A stretch of DNA of 64,000 nt from Streptomyces sp. NL15-2K (GTDB lineage: Bacteria; Actinomycetota; Actinomycetes; Streptomycetales; Streptomycetaceae): positions 10,415,001 through 10,479,000 of the forward strand of contig NZ_CP130630.1 of the NCBI RefSeq assembly GCF_030551255.1. Direction: 5' to 3'. The position numbers and the translations under genes were made by a program. Below, one piece after another: positions 1-8,161 of this stretch. Below the pieces are notes generated by a model. The model saw only the letters and a list, made by a program, of their open reading frames with translations, did no database searches and had not been told where the DNA came from. The first letter of the stretch is position 1; every line of letters starts with the position of its first letter.

Positions 1-1
1 C

Positions 2-925
2 TGGGCGCGGGAGGGCGTACGGCCCCGGCGCGACCTCGTCATCGCCTTCACCGCCGACGAGGAGGCGAGCGCCGAGGACGGCTCAGGATTCCTCGCCGAC
101 CGGCACGCCGGGCTGTTCGAGGGCTGCACGGAGGGCATCAGCGAGTCGGGCGGGTTCACCCTCCACGACGGCGCCGGGCGGCAGATCTACCCGATCGCGG
201 CCGGTGAGCGCGGCACGGGCTGGCTGAAGCTCACGGCGCGCGGGCGGGCCGGGCACGGTTCCGAGGTGAACCGCGAGAACGCCGTGACCCGTCTCGCCGC
301 CGCGATCACCCGGATCGGCGAGCACGAGTGGCCGCTCAGGCTCACCCCGACCGTGCGCGCCGCGCTCACCGAACTCGCCGCGCTGTACGGCATCGACACC
401 GACCCGAACGACGTGGACGCGCTGCTGGACAAGCTCGGCCCGGCGGCGAGCCTCGTCGAGGCGACCGTCCGTAACAGCGCCAACCCGACCATGCTGGACG
501 CCGGATACAAGATCAACGTGATTCCGGGGGAGGCGGCGGCATACGTCGACGGGCGCTACCTGCCCGGCACCGAGGCAGAGTTCAGCGCCACTCTCGACCG
601 GCTCACCGGACCGGACGTGCACTGGGAGTTCCACCACCGGGAGGTCGCCCTCCAGGCCCCGGTGGACTCGCCGACGTACGCGAAGATGCGCGCCGCCGTC
701 GAGGAGTTCGCGCCGGAGGGGCATGTGGTGCCGTACTGCATGTCCGGCGGCACGGACGCCAAGCAGTTCTCGCGCCTGGGCATCACCGGCTACGGATTCG
801 CGCCGCTGAAGCTCCCCGAGGGCCTCGACTACCAGGCCCTCTTCCACGGAGTCGACGAACGCGTGCCGGTCGAGGCGCTGCATTTCGGGGTTCGGGTGCT
901 CGACCGTTTCCTGCGGACGGCCTAG
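2..925 (+). CDS. M20-family metallopeptidase, 5' end cut by the window
   Basis: This is the C-terminal ~307 residues of a zinc-dependent M20/M25/M40 peptidase, which cleaves dipeptides or N-acyl amino acids. The visible frame begins inside the catalytic domain with the acidic motif TADEEASAEDG. GRAGHGSEVN marks the start of the dimerisation (lid) domain, and the late SGGTDAKQF region carries the last metal-side residues. The start codon lies outside the window. The S9 peptidase begins 17 bases after the stop and an S66 peptidase follows it, so this heads a three-peptidase operon, probably for peptide or cell-wall peptide salvage. The exact substrate cannot be read from the sequence. Confidence 0.88.
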   Translation, partial: WAREGVRPRRDLVIAFTADEEASAEDGSGFLADRHAGLFEGCTEGISESGGFTLHDGAGRQIYPIAAGERGTGWLKLTARGRAGHGSEVNRENAVTRLAAAITRIGEHEWPLRLTPTVRAALTELAALYGIDTDPNDVDALLDKLGPAASLVEATVRNSANPTMLDAGYKINVIPGEAAAYVDGRYLPGTEAEFSATLDRLTGPDVHWEFHHREVALQAPVDSPTYAKMRAAVEEFAPEGHVVPYCMSGGTDAKQFSRLGITGYGFAPLKLPEGLDYQALFHGVDERVPVEALHFGVRVLDRFLRTA

Positions 926-941
926 GCCAGTGGGAGACAGT

Positions 942-2936
942 ATGCAGACGTCGGCATACGGTTCGTGGCCCTCGCCCATCTACGCGGCACTCGCCGCCGC
1001 GCACGACGGTCACCCCGAGTACGTGGGCTTCGTCGGCGACGAGGCCTGGTGGACCGAGCCGCGGCCCGCCGAGGGCGGCCGGCGCACGCTCGTACGACGG
1101 CGGGCCGACGGCACTGAGGAGTCGGTGCTGCCGGCTCCGTGGAACGTGCGCAGTCGGGTCATCGAGTACGGCGGACAGCCCTGGGCCGGGACCGTGGTCG
1201 ACGGCGCGCCGCTCGTCGTCTTCGTGCACTTCGCCGACCAGCGCCTCTATCAGTACGAGCCGGGTGGCCAACCGCGACCGCTCACCCCCGTGTCCCGGGT
1301 GGGCGGCGGACTGCGCTGGGCGGAGCCGCAGGTGCGTACCGACCTCGGTGAAGTGTGGTGTGTGCTAGAGGAGTTCACCGGCGAAGGGCCCGGCGATGTG
1401 CGCCGGGTGCTCGCCGCCGTGCCGCTGGACGGTTCGGCGGCCGAGGACCGTGACAGGGTGCGCGAACTCACCGACGACCGGCACCGGTTCGCCACCGGCC
1501 CGCGTCTCTCCCCCGACGGGAGCCGCGCGGCCTGGCTGGCCTGGGACCATCCGCGCATGCCGTGGGACGGCACGGAGCTGGTCGTTGCCGAGGTCGGGAA
1601 CGACGGCACGTTCCGGCGGGCGCGGACGGTGGCCGGCGGACCGGAGGAGTCCATCGCCCAGGTGGAATGGTCGACAGACGGCCGTCTGCTGTATACGAGC
1701 GACCGTATGGGCTGGTGGAACCTGTATACCGACGACGGTGAGCCGCTGTGCCCGTGCGAGGAGGAGTTCGGCGGCCCGCTGTGGCGGCTCGGTTCCCGCT
1801 GGTTCGCCCCGCTGGACGGCGGCCTGATCGCGGTCGTGCACGGTCGCGGCGCCACCACCCTCGGCGTACTCGACCCGGAGACCGGCGAGGTCGTCGACGC
1901 GGCGGGCCCCTGGACCGAGTTCGAGCCCACTCTCGCGGTACACGGCGAGCGAAGCGAGATGGGGATCCCCACGCCCGAAGGGTGGGGAAAGGTCGTCGCC
2001 GTCGGGGCGAGCCCGCGCAGCGCCGCGGAAGTGGTGGAACTGGACACGCGTACCGGCCGGGCGAGGGTGATCGGTGCCGCGCACCACGACGTCGTGGACC
2101 CCGCGTACTACCCCCGGCCGCAGATCCGCACGTTCACCGGCCCGGCCGGACGCGAGATCCACGCGCACGTCTACCCGCCCCACCACCCCGACCGCGTGGC
2201 CCCCGCCGACGAGCTGCCGCCGTACGTCGTCTGGGTGCACGGCGGGCCCACCAGCAGGGCTCCGCTCGTGCTCGACCTGGAGATCGCCTACTTCACCTCG
2301 CGGGGCATCGGGGTCGCCGAGGTCAACCACGGCGGCTCGACCGGGTACGGGCGTGCCTACCGCGAACGGCTGCGCGAGCGGTGGGGCGTGGTCGACGTCG
2401 AGGACTGCGCGGCCGTCGCGCTGGCCCTGGCCGACGAGGGCATCGCCGACCGCGAGCGGCTCGCGATCCGCGGCGGCAGCGCGGGCGGCTGGACCGCCGC
2501 CGCGTCACTCGCCACCACCGACGTCTACGCCTGCGGCACGATCCGCTACCCGATCCTCGATCTGGCCGGCTGGGCCACGGGGGAGACCCACGACTTCGAG
2601 TCGCGGTACCTGGAGACGCTGATCGGGCCGTACGCCGAGGTGCCCGGCCGGTACCTGGAGCGGTCGCCCGCCGAGCACGCCGACCGGATCACCGTGCCCT
2701 TCCTGCTGTTGCAGGGGCTGGACGACGTGATCTGCCCGCCCGCGCAGTGCGAGCGGTTCCTGGCCCGGATGGCGGGCCGCGGGGTGCCGCACGCGTACAT
2801 CACCTTCGAGGGAGAGGGACACGGGTTCCGGCGGGCCGAGACGATGATCCGGGTGCTGGAGGCCGAACTCTCCCTGTACGCCCAGGTCTTCGGGCTGAAT
2901 GCACCCGGCGTCCCGGCTCTGGAGCTCGCCAAGTGA
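942..2936 (+). CDS. S9-family prolyl oligopeptidase-like serine peptidase
   Basis: A 664-residue cytoplasmic peptidase. A beta-propeller N-terminal half (WD-like blades, e.g. around residues 190-270) precedes a C-terminal alpha/beta-hydrolase domain. The nucleophile sits in RGGSAGGW (Ser513), with Asp in GLDDVICPP (~595) and His in EGHGFR (627), so the triad is complete. No signal peptide is seen. ATG at 942 is preferred over the in-frame GTG at 930 because GGGAG lies 6 bases upstream of it. The gene sits between an M20 peptidase and the remains of an S66 peptidase, as expected for a peptide-degradation operon. Family members cut short peptides or act as acylaminoacyl peptidases; which applies here is not visible. 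Confidence 0.9.
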   Translation: MQTSAYGSWPSPIYAALAAAHDGHPEYVGFVGDEAWWTEPRPAEGGRRTLVRRRADGTEESVLPAPWNVRSRVIEYGGQPWAGTVVDGAPLVVFVHFADQRLYQYEPGGQPRPLTPVSRVGGGLRWAEPQVRTDLGEVWCVLEEFTGEGPGDVRRVLAAVPLDGSAAEDRDRVRELTDDRHRFATGPRLSPDGSRAAWLAWDHPRMPWDGTELVVAEVGNDGTFRRARTVAGGPEESIAQVEWSTDGRLLYTSDRMGWWNLYTDDGEPLCPCEEEFGGPLWRLGSRWFAPLDGGLIAVVHGRGATTLGVLDPETGEVVDAAGPWTEFEPTLAVHGERSEMGIPTPEGWGKVVAVGASPRSAAEVVELDTRTGRARVIGAAHHDVVDPAYYPRPQIRTFTGPAGREIHAHVYPPHHPDRVAPADELPPYVVWVHGGPTSRAPLVLDLEIAYFTSRGIGVAEVNHGGSTGYGRAYRERLRERWGVVDVEDCAAVALALADEGIADRERLAIRGGSAGGWTAAASLATTDVYACGTIRYPILDLAGWATGETHDFESRYLETLIGPYAEVPGRYLERSPAEHADRITVPFLLLQGLDDVICPPAQCERFLARMAGRGVPHAYITFEGEGHGFRRAETMIRVLEAELSLYAQVFGLNAPGVPALELAK

Positions 2937-2962
2937 ACGAACACGTGGAGGGAGCAGGCCCG

Positions 2963-2971
2963 GTGAAGGAG
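2963..2971 (+). pseudogene. severed start of the S66 LD-carboxypeptidase gene
   Basis: A GTG codon at 2963 lies 7 bases after GGAGGGAG (2948-2955). It reads V-K-E and is then cut at CTAG by the insertions that follow. Removing both insertions and the extra CTAG copies joins gtg-aag-gag-cta directly to gta-cgg-ccg at 4147, in frame with the LD-carboxypeptidase (M-K-E-L-V-R-P-P-R-L). This is therefore the original start of the gene resumed downstream. Confidence 0.75.
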
Positions 2972-2975
2972 CTAG

Positions 2976-3043
2976 GGCCTGTGTCGAAAGTGGCGTCGTC
3001 CGCCCGAAGGGCGGGCCGGGCGGCGCCACTTTCGACACAGGCC
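2976..3043. mobile_element. 68-bp palindromic MITE-like element flanked by CTAG
   Basis: The element has perfect 20-bp terminal inverted repeats (2976-2995 and 3024-3043), starting GGCCTGTGTCGAAAGTGGCG. The centre is GC-rich and largely self-complementary. CTAG flanks both sides (2972-2975 and 3044-3047), consistent with a target duplication. It has no coding capacity. Its outer nine bases GGCCTGTGT are identical to the ends of the adjacent IS5-type element, which suggests the same transposase can move it. It may be one of several related mini-elements in the genome. Confidence 0.7.
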
Positions 3044-3066
3044 CTAGGGCCTGTGTGACGTTGTGA

Positions 3067-3738
3067 TCAACCTGTCGCCTTCAGTAGATCGTTGATCCAG
3101 ATCATCGAGGCGCGGAGGTAGAGGCCGGCGAGGTAGCTCTCGGGCGTCTTGTCGTATCGAGTCGCGATGCCCCGCCAGGCCTTCAGCTTGTTGATCAGGC
3201 GCTCGACGGTGTTCCGCTCCTTGTAGAGACCGGTGTCGTGACCTGTGGGCCGGCCGCCCCGGCTGCCTTTCTTCTTTCGGTTGGCAGCCTGGTCCCTCTT
3301 CTCCGGGATGACGGCCTTGATGTTGCGTTTTCGCAAGTAGGAACGGTTGGCGCGGGATGAGTAGGCCTTGTCCGCAGCGACAGCGCCAGGCCGGGTCCGG
3401 GGACGGCCGACAGGCAGACGGACCCGCACCTTCTGCAGCACGGGGACGAACTGCGGGCTGTCGGCGGCCTGTCCTGCGGTCAGGACGAACGACAACGGAC
3501 GGCACTTGCGGTCCGCGGCGAGATGAACCTTGCTCGTCAGTCCGCCACGGGACCTGCCGAGCAGGGCTTCCTTCAGACGGAGCTTGCGCCGTCGCCTGAC
3601 GTGCCGCCGCTCTTCCCGGCCGGGGGTGTCGCTTCCGTCCTGTCCGTTCTGTTCCGGCGGGCCGCCCCCTTTTGCCAGGCCCGTTCCTGGTCGGCGGCGG
3701 CTTCCTCCAGGGCGTCCATGACCTCCTTGCCGATGCAC
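3067..3738 (-). CDS. IS5-family transposase, downstream frame (orfB)
   Basis: This frame is in the -1 phase relative to orfA and has no convincing start of its own. The useful part begins at the slippery site near 3670. It carries the second aspartate (AVAADKAYSS) and the glutamate helix (ERNTVERLINKLKAWRG), completing the DDE catalytic set of the transposase. It ends 19 bases before the outer inverted-repeat end. It is probably expressed only as a frameshift fusion with orfA. Confidence 0.85.
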   Translation of the reverse strand: MHRQGGHGRPGGSRRRPGTGLAKGGGPPEQNGQDGSDTPGREERRHVRRRRKLRLKEALLGRSRGGLTSKVHLAADRKCRPLSFVLTAGQAADSPQFVPVLQKVRVRLPVGRPRTRPGAVAADKAYSSRANRSYLRKRNIKAVIPEKRDQAANRKKKGSRGGRPTGHDTGLYKERNTVERLINKLKAWRGIATRYDKTPESYLAGLYLRASMIWINDLLKATG

Positions 3739-4118
3739 ATCCCGGCGGCGTCGTGGTGGGCCCGGGCGGTGGTGGAGTCCACGCTGACCAGGGACAAGTC
3801 CGTCTTCCCCTGGCGGGCGGCCTCAGCGATCACACCTTCCAGCAGTGCGGTGAAGACGCCGGCGTCCCGCCAGACCCGGAAACGGCCGTAGACCGTCGGC
3901 CACGGGCCGAACCCGCCCGGCATTTCCCGCCACTGACTGCTGGTGCGGAACCGCCAGATCACCCCCTCGAACTGCTCACGCAGCCGCTCAGGGTACGGAC
4001 CGCACTCGCCTATCGGCAGGAACGGTTCGATCAACTGCCACTGCTCGTCGGTGAGTTGCCTTCGCGTCACGATCGTCTTCCTACCGGATCTGCCTTCCAG
4101 AGGGATCCGGATCGGCAA
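3573..4118 (-). CDS. IS5-family transposase, upstream frame (orfA)
   Basis: This 181-residue frame holds the N-terminal DUF4096-like domain (RRQLTDEQWQLIEPFLP, WRFRTSSQWREMP) and the first catalytic aspartate, in LVSVDSTTARAHHDA. It overlaps orfB by about 165 bases. The run A-AAG-GGG (3672 down to 3666) in the overlap is a canonical -1 slippery heptamer. Slippage there would fuse orfA to orfB and bring all three DDE residues into one protein. GTG near 4070 (VTRRQLTDEQW) is an alternative start. Confidence 0.88.
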   Translation of the reverse strand: MPIRIPLEGRSGRKTIVTRRQLTDEQWQLIEPFLPIGECGPYPERLREQFEGVIWRFRTSSQWREMPGGFGPWPTVYGRFRVWRDAGVFTALLEGVIAEAARQGKTDLSLVSVDSTTARAHHDAAGMCIGKEVMDALEEAAADQERAWQKGAARRNRTDRTEATPPAGKSGGTSGDGASSV

Positions 4119-4143
4119 GATTGATCACAACGTCACACAGGCC

Positions 4144-5058
4144 CTAGTACGGCCGCCCCGGCTCGCCCCCGGTGCCCGCGTGGCCGTCGTCGCGCCCAGC
4201 GGGCCCGTGCCCGAGGAGCGGTTGCAGGCCGGGCTCGACGTGCTGCGCGGCTGGGACCTCGACCCGGTCGTGGCGCCCCATGTGCTGGACCGGCACGGCG
4301 AGTTCGGCTACCTGGCGGGTACGGACGCCGACCGGGCCGCCGATCTGCAGGGCGCGTGGTGCGATCCGACCGTGGACGCGGTGCTGTGCGCGCGGGGCGG
4401 GTACGGGGCGCAGCGGATGGTCGACCTGCTCGACTGGGCCGCGATGCGGTCGGCCGGGCCCAAGGTGTTCGTGGGTTTCAGCGACATCACGGTGCTGCAC
4501 CAGGCGTTCGCCACGCGGCTGGGCCTGGTCACGCTGCACGGGCCGGCGGCGGCCGGCGTCGACTTCGTCAAGAACGCCCGGGCGCAGGAACACCTGAAGG
4601 CCACACTGTTCGCTCCGGAGACGGTCCGCGCGATCGCCTCCGCCGGTACGGCCATGGTTCCCGGGCGGGCCCGGGGCGTCACGCTGGGCGGCTGTCTGAG
4701 CCTGCTCGTCTCCGACCTCGGTACGCCGCACGCCCGTACCGGCGCCCGTGGCGGCCTGCTGCTGCTCGAGGACGTGGGCGAACGGACGTACCGAATAGAC
4801 CGGATGCTGACCCAGCTCCTGCGCAGCGGATGGCTCGACGGCGTCTGCGGGATCGCGCTCGGCTCCTGGGCCCGGTGCGGTCCGTACGAGGAGGTGCGCC
4901 CGGTCCTCGCCGACCGGCTCGGCGGCCTCGGTGTGCCCGTGGTGGAGGAGTTCGGGTTCGGGCACTGCGAGGGGGCGTTGACGATCCCCTTCGGGGTGGC
5001 GGCGGAACTCGACGCCGACACGGGCACGGTGACGCTCGACGCACCGGCTCTGAGCTGA
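4144..5058 (+). pseudogene. S66 LD-carboxypeptidase (muramoyltetrapeptide carboxypeptidase), separated from its start by the IS
   Basis: The remaining ~304 residues contain everything needed for catalysis. The nucleophile motif region is GGYGAQR...GFSDIT, the glutamate lies in LLLLEDVGERTYRID, and the histidine in FGHCEGALTIPFG. The family removes the terminal D-alanine from murein tetrapeptides during cytoplasmic wall recycling. The original GTG start and ribosome site are at 2948-2965, now 1.2 kb upstream. Near the resumed frame there is only GTG 4180, which would cut into the first core strand. An in-frame read from inside the IS (ATG 3943) is open, so a chimeric product is conceivable. 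I treat the gene as disrupted. Confidence 0.7.
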
Positions 5059-5113
5059 GCCCGCTTCCCTGAAAGCCCGTCAAGAAACACCCGTTACGGC
5101 GATTGACCTCGCC

Positions 5114-5125
5114 TGACACGTGTCA
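5114..5125. promoter_or_regulatory. 12-bp perfect palindrome upstream of the CocE-type hydrolase
   Basis: TGACACGTGTCA is a perfect palindrome 80 bases before the hydrolase start. It is the size and symmetry of a regulator site. The protein that binds it cannot be inferred. Confidence 0.4.
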
Positions 5126-5145
5126 CACCATGGCTCTCGACCGGT

Positions 5146-5163
5146 ACTTACTGGTCGGTAAGT
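5146..5163. promoter_or_regulatory. TetR-type operator candidate
   Basis: ACTTAC-TGGTCG-GTAAGT has perfect 6-bp arms around a 6-bp spacer, about 42 bases upstream of the hydrolase start. The TTAC...GTAA half-site pattern is common for TetR-family repressors. No TetR gene is adjacent, so the regulator would act from elsewhere. Confidence 0.5.
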
Positions 5164-5205
5164 CGTGCTGTTCTCCGTGTGATCGTCCTCAGTGTGGAGG
5201 CCTTC

Positions 5206-6987
5206 GTGACCCGTCGTGTGCCCAGACTCCGAGTCCCGCTCGCTCTGCTGCTCGGGGCCACGCTCATCGCACCTCTCGCCCTCACCACTCCCGCGTCCGC
5301 GATCGGCCCTGTCACCGTCACCGCACTGAAGTTCACCGTCCAGGCGGGCGGCCGCACCTGCACGATCGACGCCGACCTGTACCGGCCCGCCGACGTGGAC
5401 CGAGGCCGCCCCGCACCGGCCGTGCTCGTCACGAACGGCTTCGGCGGCAGCAAGGCCGACGGCCAGACGGACACCATGGGCAGGGCCTTCGCCCAGGGCG
5501 GCTATGTCTCACTCGTCTACTCCGGGCTCGGCTTCGGCGGCTCCGGCTGCCTGATCTCGCTCGACGACCCGGCCATCGACGGCACGGCGGCCTCGAAACT
5601 CATCGACTTCCTCGCCGACAAGCGGTCCGCCGACGACGGAACCAGGGCCGACTTCGTGACCCTCGACAACGCGGGCGACCCGCGGGTCGGCATGGCGGGC
5701 GGCTCCTACGGGGGCGCCATCCAGTTGGCGACGGCGGCCGTCGACGACCGCGTCGACGCGATCGTGCCGATGATCACCTGGAACGACCTGGCGTACTCCC
5801 TCGCCCCGAACAACGCGATGGGCGCCGGGAGTGTGCCCGGCGCCTTCAAATGGCAGTGGACGAACGCCTTCTACCTCATCGGCGAGCGACAGCCACTGCT
5901 CTGGCCGAGCCTCGATCCGTCCCGGATCAACTCCCTGCCCTGCCGGCACTTCGTCACAAAGGCCTGCGACACCGTCCGCACGCTGAACTCCGGCCGCTTC
6001 CCGGCCGACCGGACCGCCGAGCTGCTCGCCTACGCGCACAGCGTGTCGCCGATGTCGTACCAGAACCGGATCAAGGCGCCCATGCTGCTGGTCCAGGGGC
6101 AGGCCGACAGCCTCTTCAACGTCAACGAGGCGACGGCGACGTACAAGGCCCTCAAGGCGCGGGGAACGCCCACGAAGATGATCTGGCAGTCGTGGGGCCA
6201 CAGCGGCGGGCTGACGGACCCGGCCTCCGGTGAACTCAACCTGTCCCAGGGCAACTTGGACACCAGCTACGTCGGCAGGCGCATCCTGGCCTGGTTCGAC
6301 CACTACCTGCGAAAACAGAAGACGGTCGACACGGGCCCGGCCTTCGCGTACTACCGCGACTGGGTCGACGACCCCACCACTACCTACGCCACCGCCGACC
6401 GCCTGCCCGCCCTCAGCCGGAAGCTGTACCTGTCCGGCGACGCCAAACTCGTCGACAACCACCGGAAGGTGACCCGAGGCAGCCGCACCTACACCAACTT
6501 GCGGGTCCCCACCAGCCATTCGGAGAACTCGCTGGCCGGCATCATCGGCCTGCCGGACCCGGCGCCGTACGACACCGCGGGCACCTACCTCGGCTGGACC
6601 AGCGAGCCGCTGTCCCGCACGGTCGAGGTCGTCGGCGCCCCGAGGATCACGCTGAAGGTGAGCTCCCCGAGGGCCGAACGCACCCAGGACTCGGGCGACG
6701 CCGCCGACAAGCTGGTCCTGTTCGCCAAGCTCTACGACATCGCCCCCGACGGCACCAAGACCCTGGCCCACCGACTGGTCGCCCCGATCCGCGTCCCCGA
6801 CGTGACCAAGACCTTCACGGCGACCCTCCCGGGCATCGTCCACCGCTACCAGCAGGGCCACCGCCTGCGGTTTGTGATCGCGGCGAGCGACGACGCGTAC
6901 TTCGGCAACCGAGGGATCAAGCCGGTGACCGTGGCGAGCGCGCCGGGGGAGGCGGGGGTGCTGGAGCTGCCGGTGGCGGGTGGCTGA
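5206..6987 (+). CDS. secreted CocE/NonD-family (X-Pro dipeptidyl-peptidase S15) hydrolase
   Basis: A 593-residue secreted enzyme. GTG at 5206 is chosen because GGAGG lies 5 bases upstream and because it gives a normal signal peptide: MTRRVPRLRVP, a hydrophobic stretch, then a TPASA cleavage region. The alpha/beta-hydrolase core has the nucleophile in GGSYGG (Ser ~167), Asp in VQGQADSLFN and His in WGHSGG. The C-terminal ~200 residues form the jelly-roll domain of the S15/CocE family. Family members release X-Pro dipeptides or hydrolyse esters. Two palindromes in the promoter region suggest repressor control. The gene appears monocistronic. Confidence 0.88.
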   Translation: MTRRVPRLRVPLALLLGATLIAPLALTTPASAIGPVTVTALKFTVQAGGRTCTIDADLYRPADVDRGRPAPAVLVTNGFGGSKADGQTDTMGRAFAQGGYVSLVYSGLGFGGSGCLISLDDPAIDGTAASKLIDFLADKRSADDGTRADFVTLDNAGDPRVGMAGGSYGGAIQLATAAVDDRVDAIVPMITWNDLAYSLAPNNAMGAGSVPGAFKWQWTNAFYLIGERQPLLWPSLDPSRINSLPCRHFVTKACDTVRTLNSGRFPADRTAELLAYAHSVSPMSYQNRIKAPMLLVQGQADSLFNVNEATATYKALKARGTPTKMIWQSWGHSGGLTDPASGELNLSQGNLDTSYVGRRILAWFDHYLRKQKTVDTGPAFAYYRDWVDDPTTTYATADRLPALSRKLYLSGDAKLVDNHRKVTRGSRTYTNLRVPTSHSENSLAGIIGLPDPAPYDTAGTYLGWTSEPLSRTVEVVGAPRITLKVSSPRAERTQDSGDAADKLVLFAKLYDIAPDGTKTLAHRLVAPIRVPDVTKTFTATLPGIVHRYQQGHRLRFVIAASDDAYFGNRGIKPVTVASAPGEAGVLELPVAGG

Positions 6988-7097
6988 GTCACTCCCGGGT
7001 CAGTCACCCGGTGAGCACCTTCACCGCGCGTGAGGCGGCTTCGGGCGCATCCTGGAGGCATGAGCCCGAAGACCTCCGACAGTCGTAGGGTGGCCCG

Positions 7098-7655
7098 ATG
7101 CCCGACAGCACTTCCCGTTACCTCGCCGAAGGCCCCCGCGTGGGCATACGCCACTTCACCTACGAGGACGGTGCCGAGTTCACCGCCCGGGTCCGGGAAA
7201 GCAGGCAGCTGCACCGGCCGTGGCTGTTTCCGCCGGACAGCGCGGCGGCGTATGCAGCGTACGCCGGGCGGCTGATCGAGGATCCGACCAAGGCCGGGTT
7301 CCTGGTGTGCGAGAAGGTGGCGGAGAAGGGCGACGGGGCCATCGCCGGGTTCGTCAACATCAACAACATCGTCGAGGGCGGCTTCCAGTGCGGAGCCCTC
7401 GGCTACGGGGCCTTCGCGCACGCCGCCGGACGCGGGCTGATGCGCGAGGGGCTCGATCTTGTCGTCGGGTACGCGTTCGGGCCGATGCGGCTGCACCGGC
7501 TGGAGATCAATGTGCAGCCGGGCAATGCCGCGTCCATCGCGCTCGCCCGCCGCTGCGGGTTCCGGCTCGAGGGGTTCTCGCCGGACATGATCTTCATCGA
7601 CGGGGCCTGGCGGGATCACGAGCGCTGGGCGATCACCGCCGAGATGCGGGCCTGA
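7098..7655 (+). CDS. GNAT-family (RimJ/RimL-like) N-acetyltransferase
   Basis: A 185-residue cytoplasmic acetyl-CoA-dependent acetyltransferase. The early strand VGIRHFTYEDGAEF and the C-terminal signature RLEINVQPGNAASIALARRCGFRLEG are typical of the RimJ/RimL branch. That branch acetylates N-termini of ribosomal proteins or small amines. The target is not visible. The gene stands alone and converges on the VOC gene. Confidence 0.88.
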   Translation: MPDSTSRYLAEGPRVGIRHFTYEDGAEFTARVRESRQLHRPWLFPPDSAAAYAAYAGRLIEDPTKAGFLVCEKVAEKGDGAIAGFVNINNIVEGGFQCGALGYGAFAHAAGRGLMREGLDLVVGYAFGPMRLHRLEINVQPGNAASIALARRCGFRLEGFSPDMIFIDGAWRDHERWAITAEMRA

Positions 7656-7725
7656 AGTCGGTCTTCATCGTGTCCAGGTCCGTCACGGCCGACTGCTCCG
7701 CCCGCCGTCGACAGGCCCGCCCCGG

Positions 7726-8076
7726 CTACGCCCCGCCGCGGTCCGCGTACTCGTACACCGTGCCGTCCGGATGCATCGCGATCAGATTGCGGCCCACCGG
7801 CGTCGGCACCGGGCCCGCGATGATGTGCGCGCCCATCTCGGTGAGCACTTGGCGGGCCTCGTCGACATTCTTCACGGCGATCGTCGCGGCGACCTTGCGC
7901 AGCACCTCCAGTTCGGCCTCGGGACCGCTCATCAGCAGGAAGCAGCCGACCGCGGCGACCTGCACGCCGCCGCGTTCGAAGCGGAGGGCTCTGCCGCCCG
8001 CCAACCGTTCGTAGAAGGGGACCGCGGTCTCCAGGTCGTCGACGCAGACGCGCAGCGTGGCTCCCAGAATGTCCAT
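7726..8076 (-). CDS. VOC-family (glyoxalase/bleomycin-resistance fold) protein
   Basis: A 116-residue single-domain protein with paired beta-alpha-beta-beta-beta modules: ILGATLRVCVDDLETAVPFYERL at the N-terminus and NLIAMHPDGTVYEY near the end. The fold is used for metal-dependent lyases, dioxygenases and drug-binding resistance proteins. Metal ligands are not clear by eye, so no activity is assigned. It is monocistronic and converges on the GNAT gene. Confidence 0.85.
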   Translation of the reverse strand: MDILGATLRVCVDDLETAVPFYERLAGGRALRFERGGVQVAAVGCFLLMSGPEAELEVLRKVAATIAVKNVDEARQVLTEMGAHIIAGPVPTPVGRNLIAMHPDGTVYEYADRGGA

Positions 8077-8161
8077 GCGACGAGCCTAGTTGGGGCCGCC
8101 GGATGAGGAGATCGTTTTCACGCTATCCCCCCGCCCCGCCCGCTGGGGGCGGCTGCTCGGG

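Larger units (their letters stand above)
3048..4143 (-). mobile_element. IS5-family (IS427-group-like) insertion sequence, 1096 bp
   Basis: A complete element bounded by perfect 23-bp inverted repeats (3048-3070 and 4121-4143, beginning GGCCTGTGTGACGTTGTG) and by CTAG on both sides (3044-3047, 4144-4147). CTAG or TA targeting fits the IS427 group of the IS5 family. The transposase is split over two overlapping frames joined by a slippery site, also usual for this group. The element lies antisense to the host operon. Both ends and both frames look intact, so it may still be active. Confidence 0.9.

Noticed and set aside
7656..7725. Terminator between the convergent GNAT and VOC genes
   Set aside because: Only a 6-bp AGTCGG/CCGACT pair with a 27-base loop; too weak to list.
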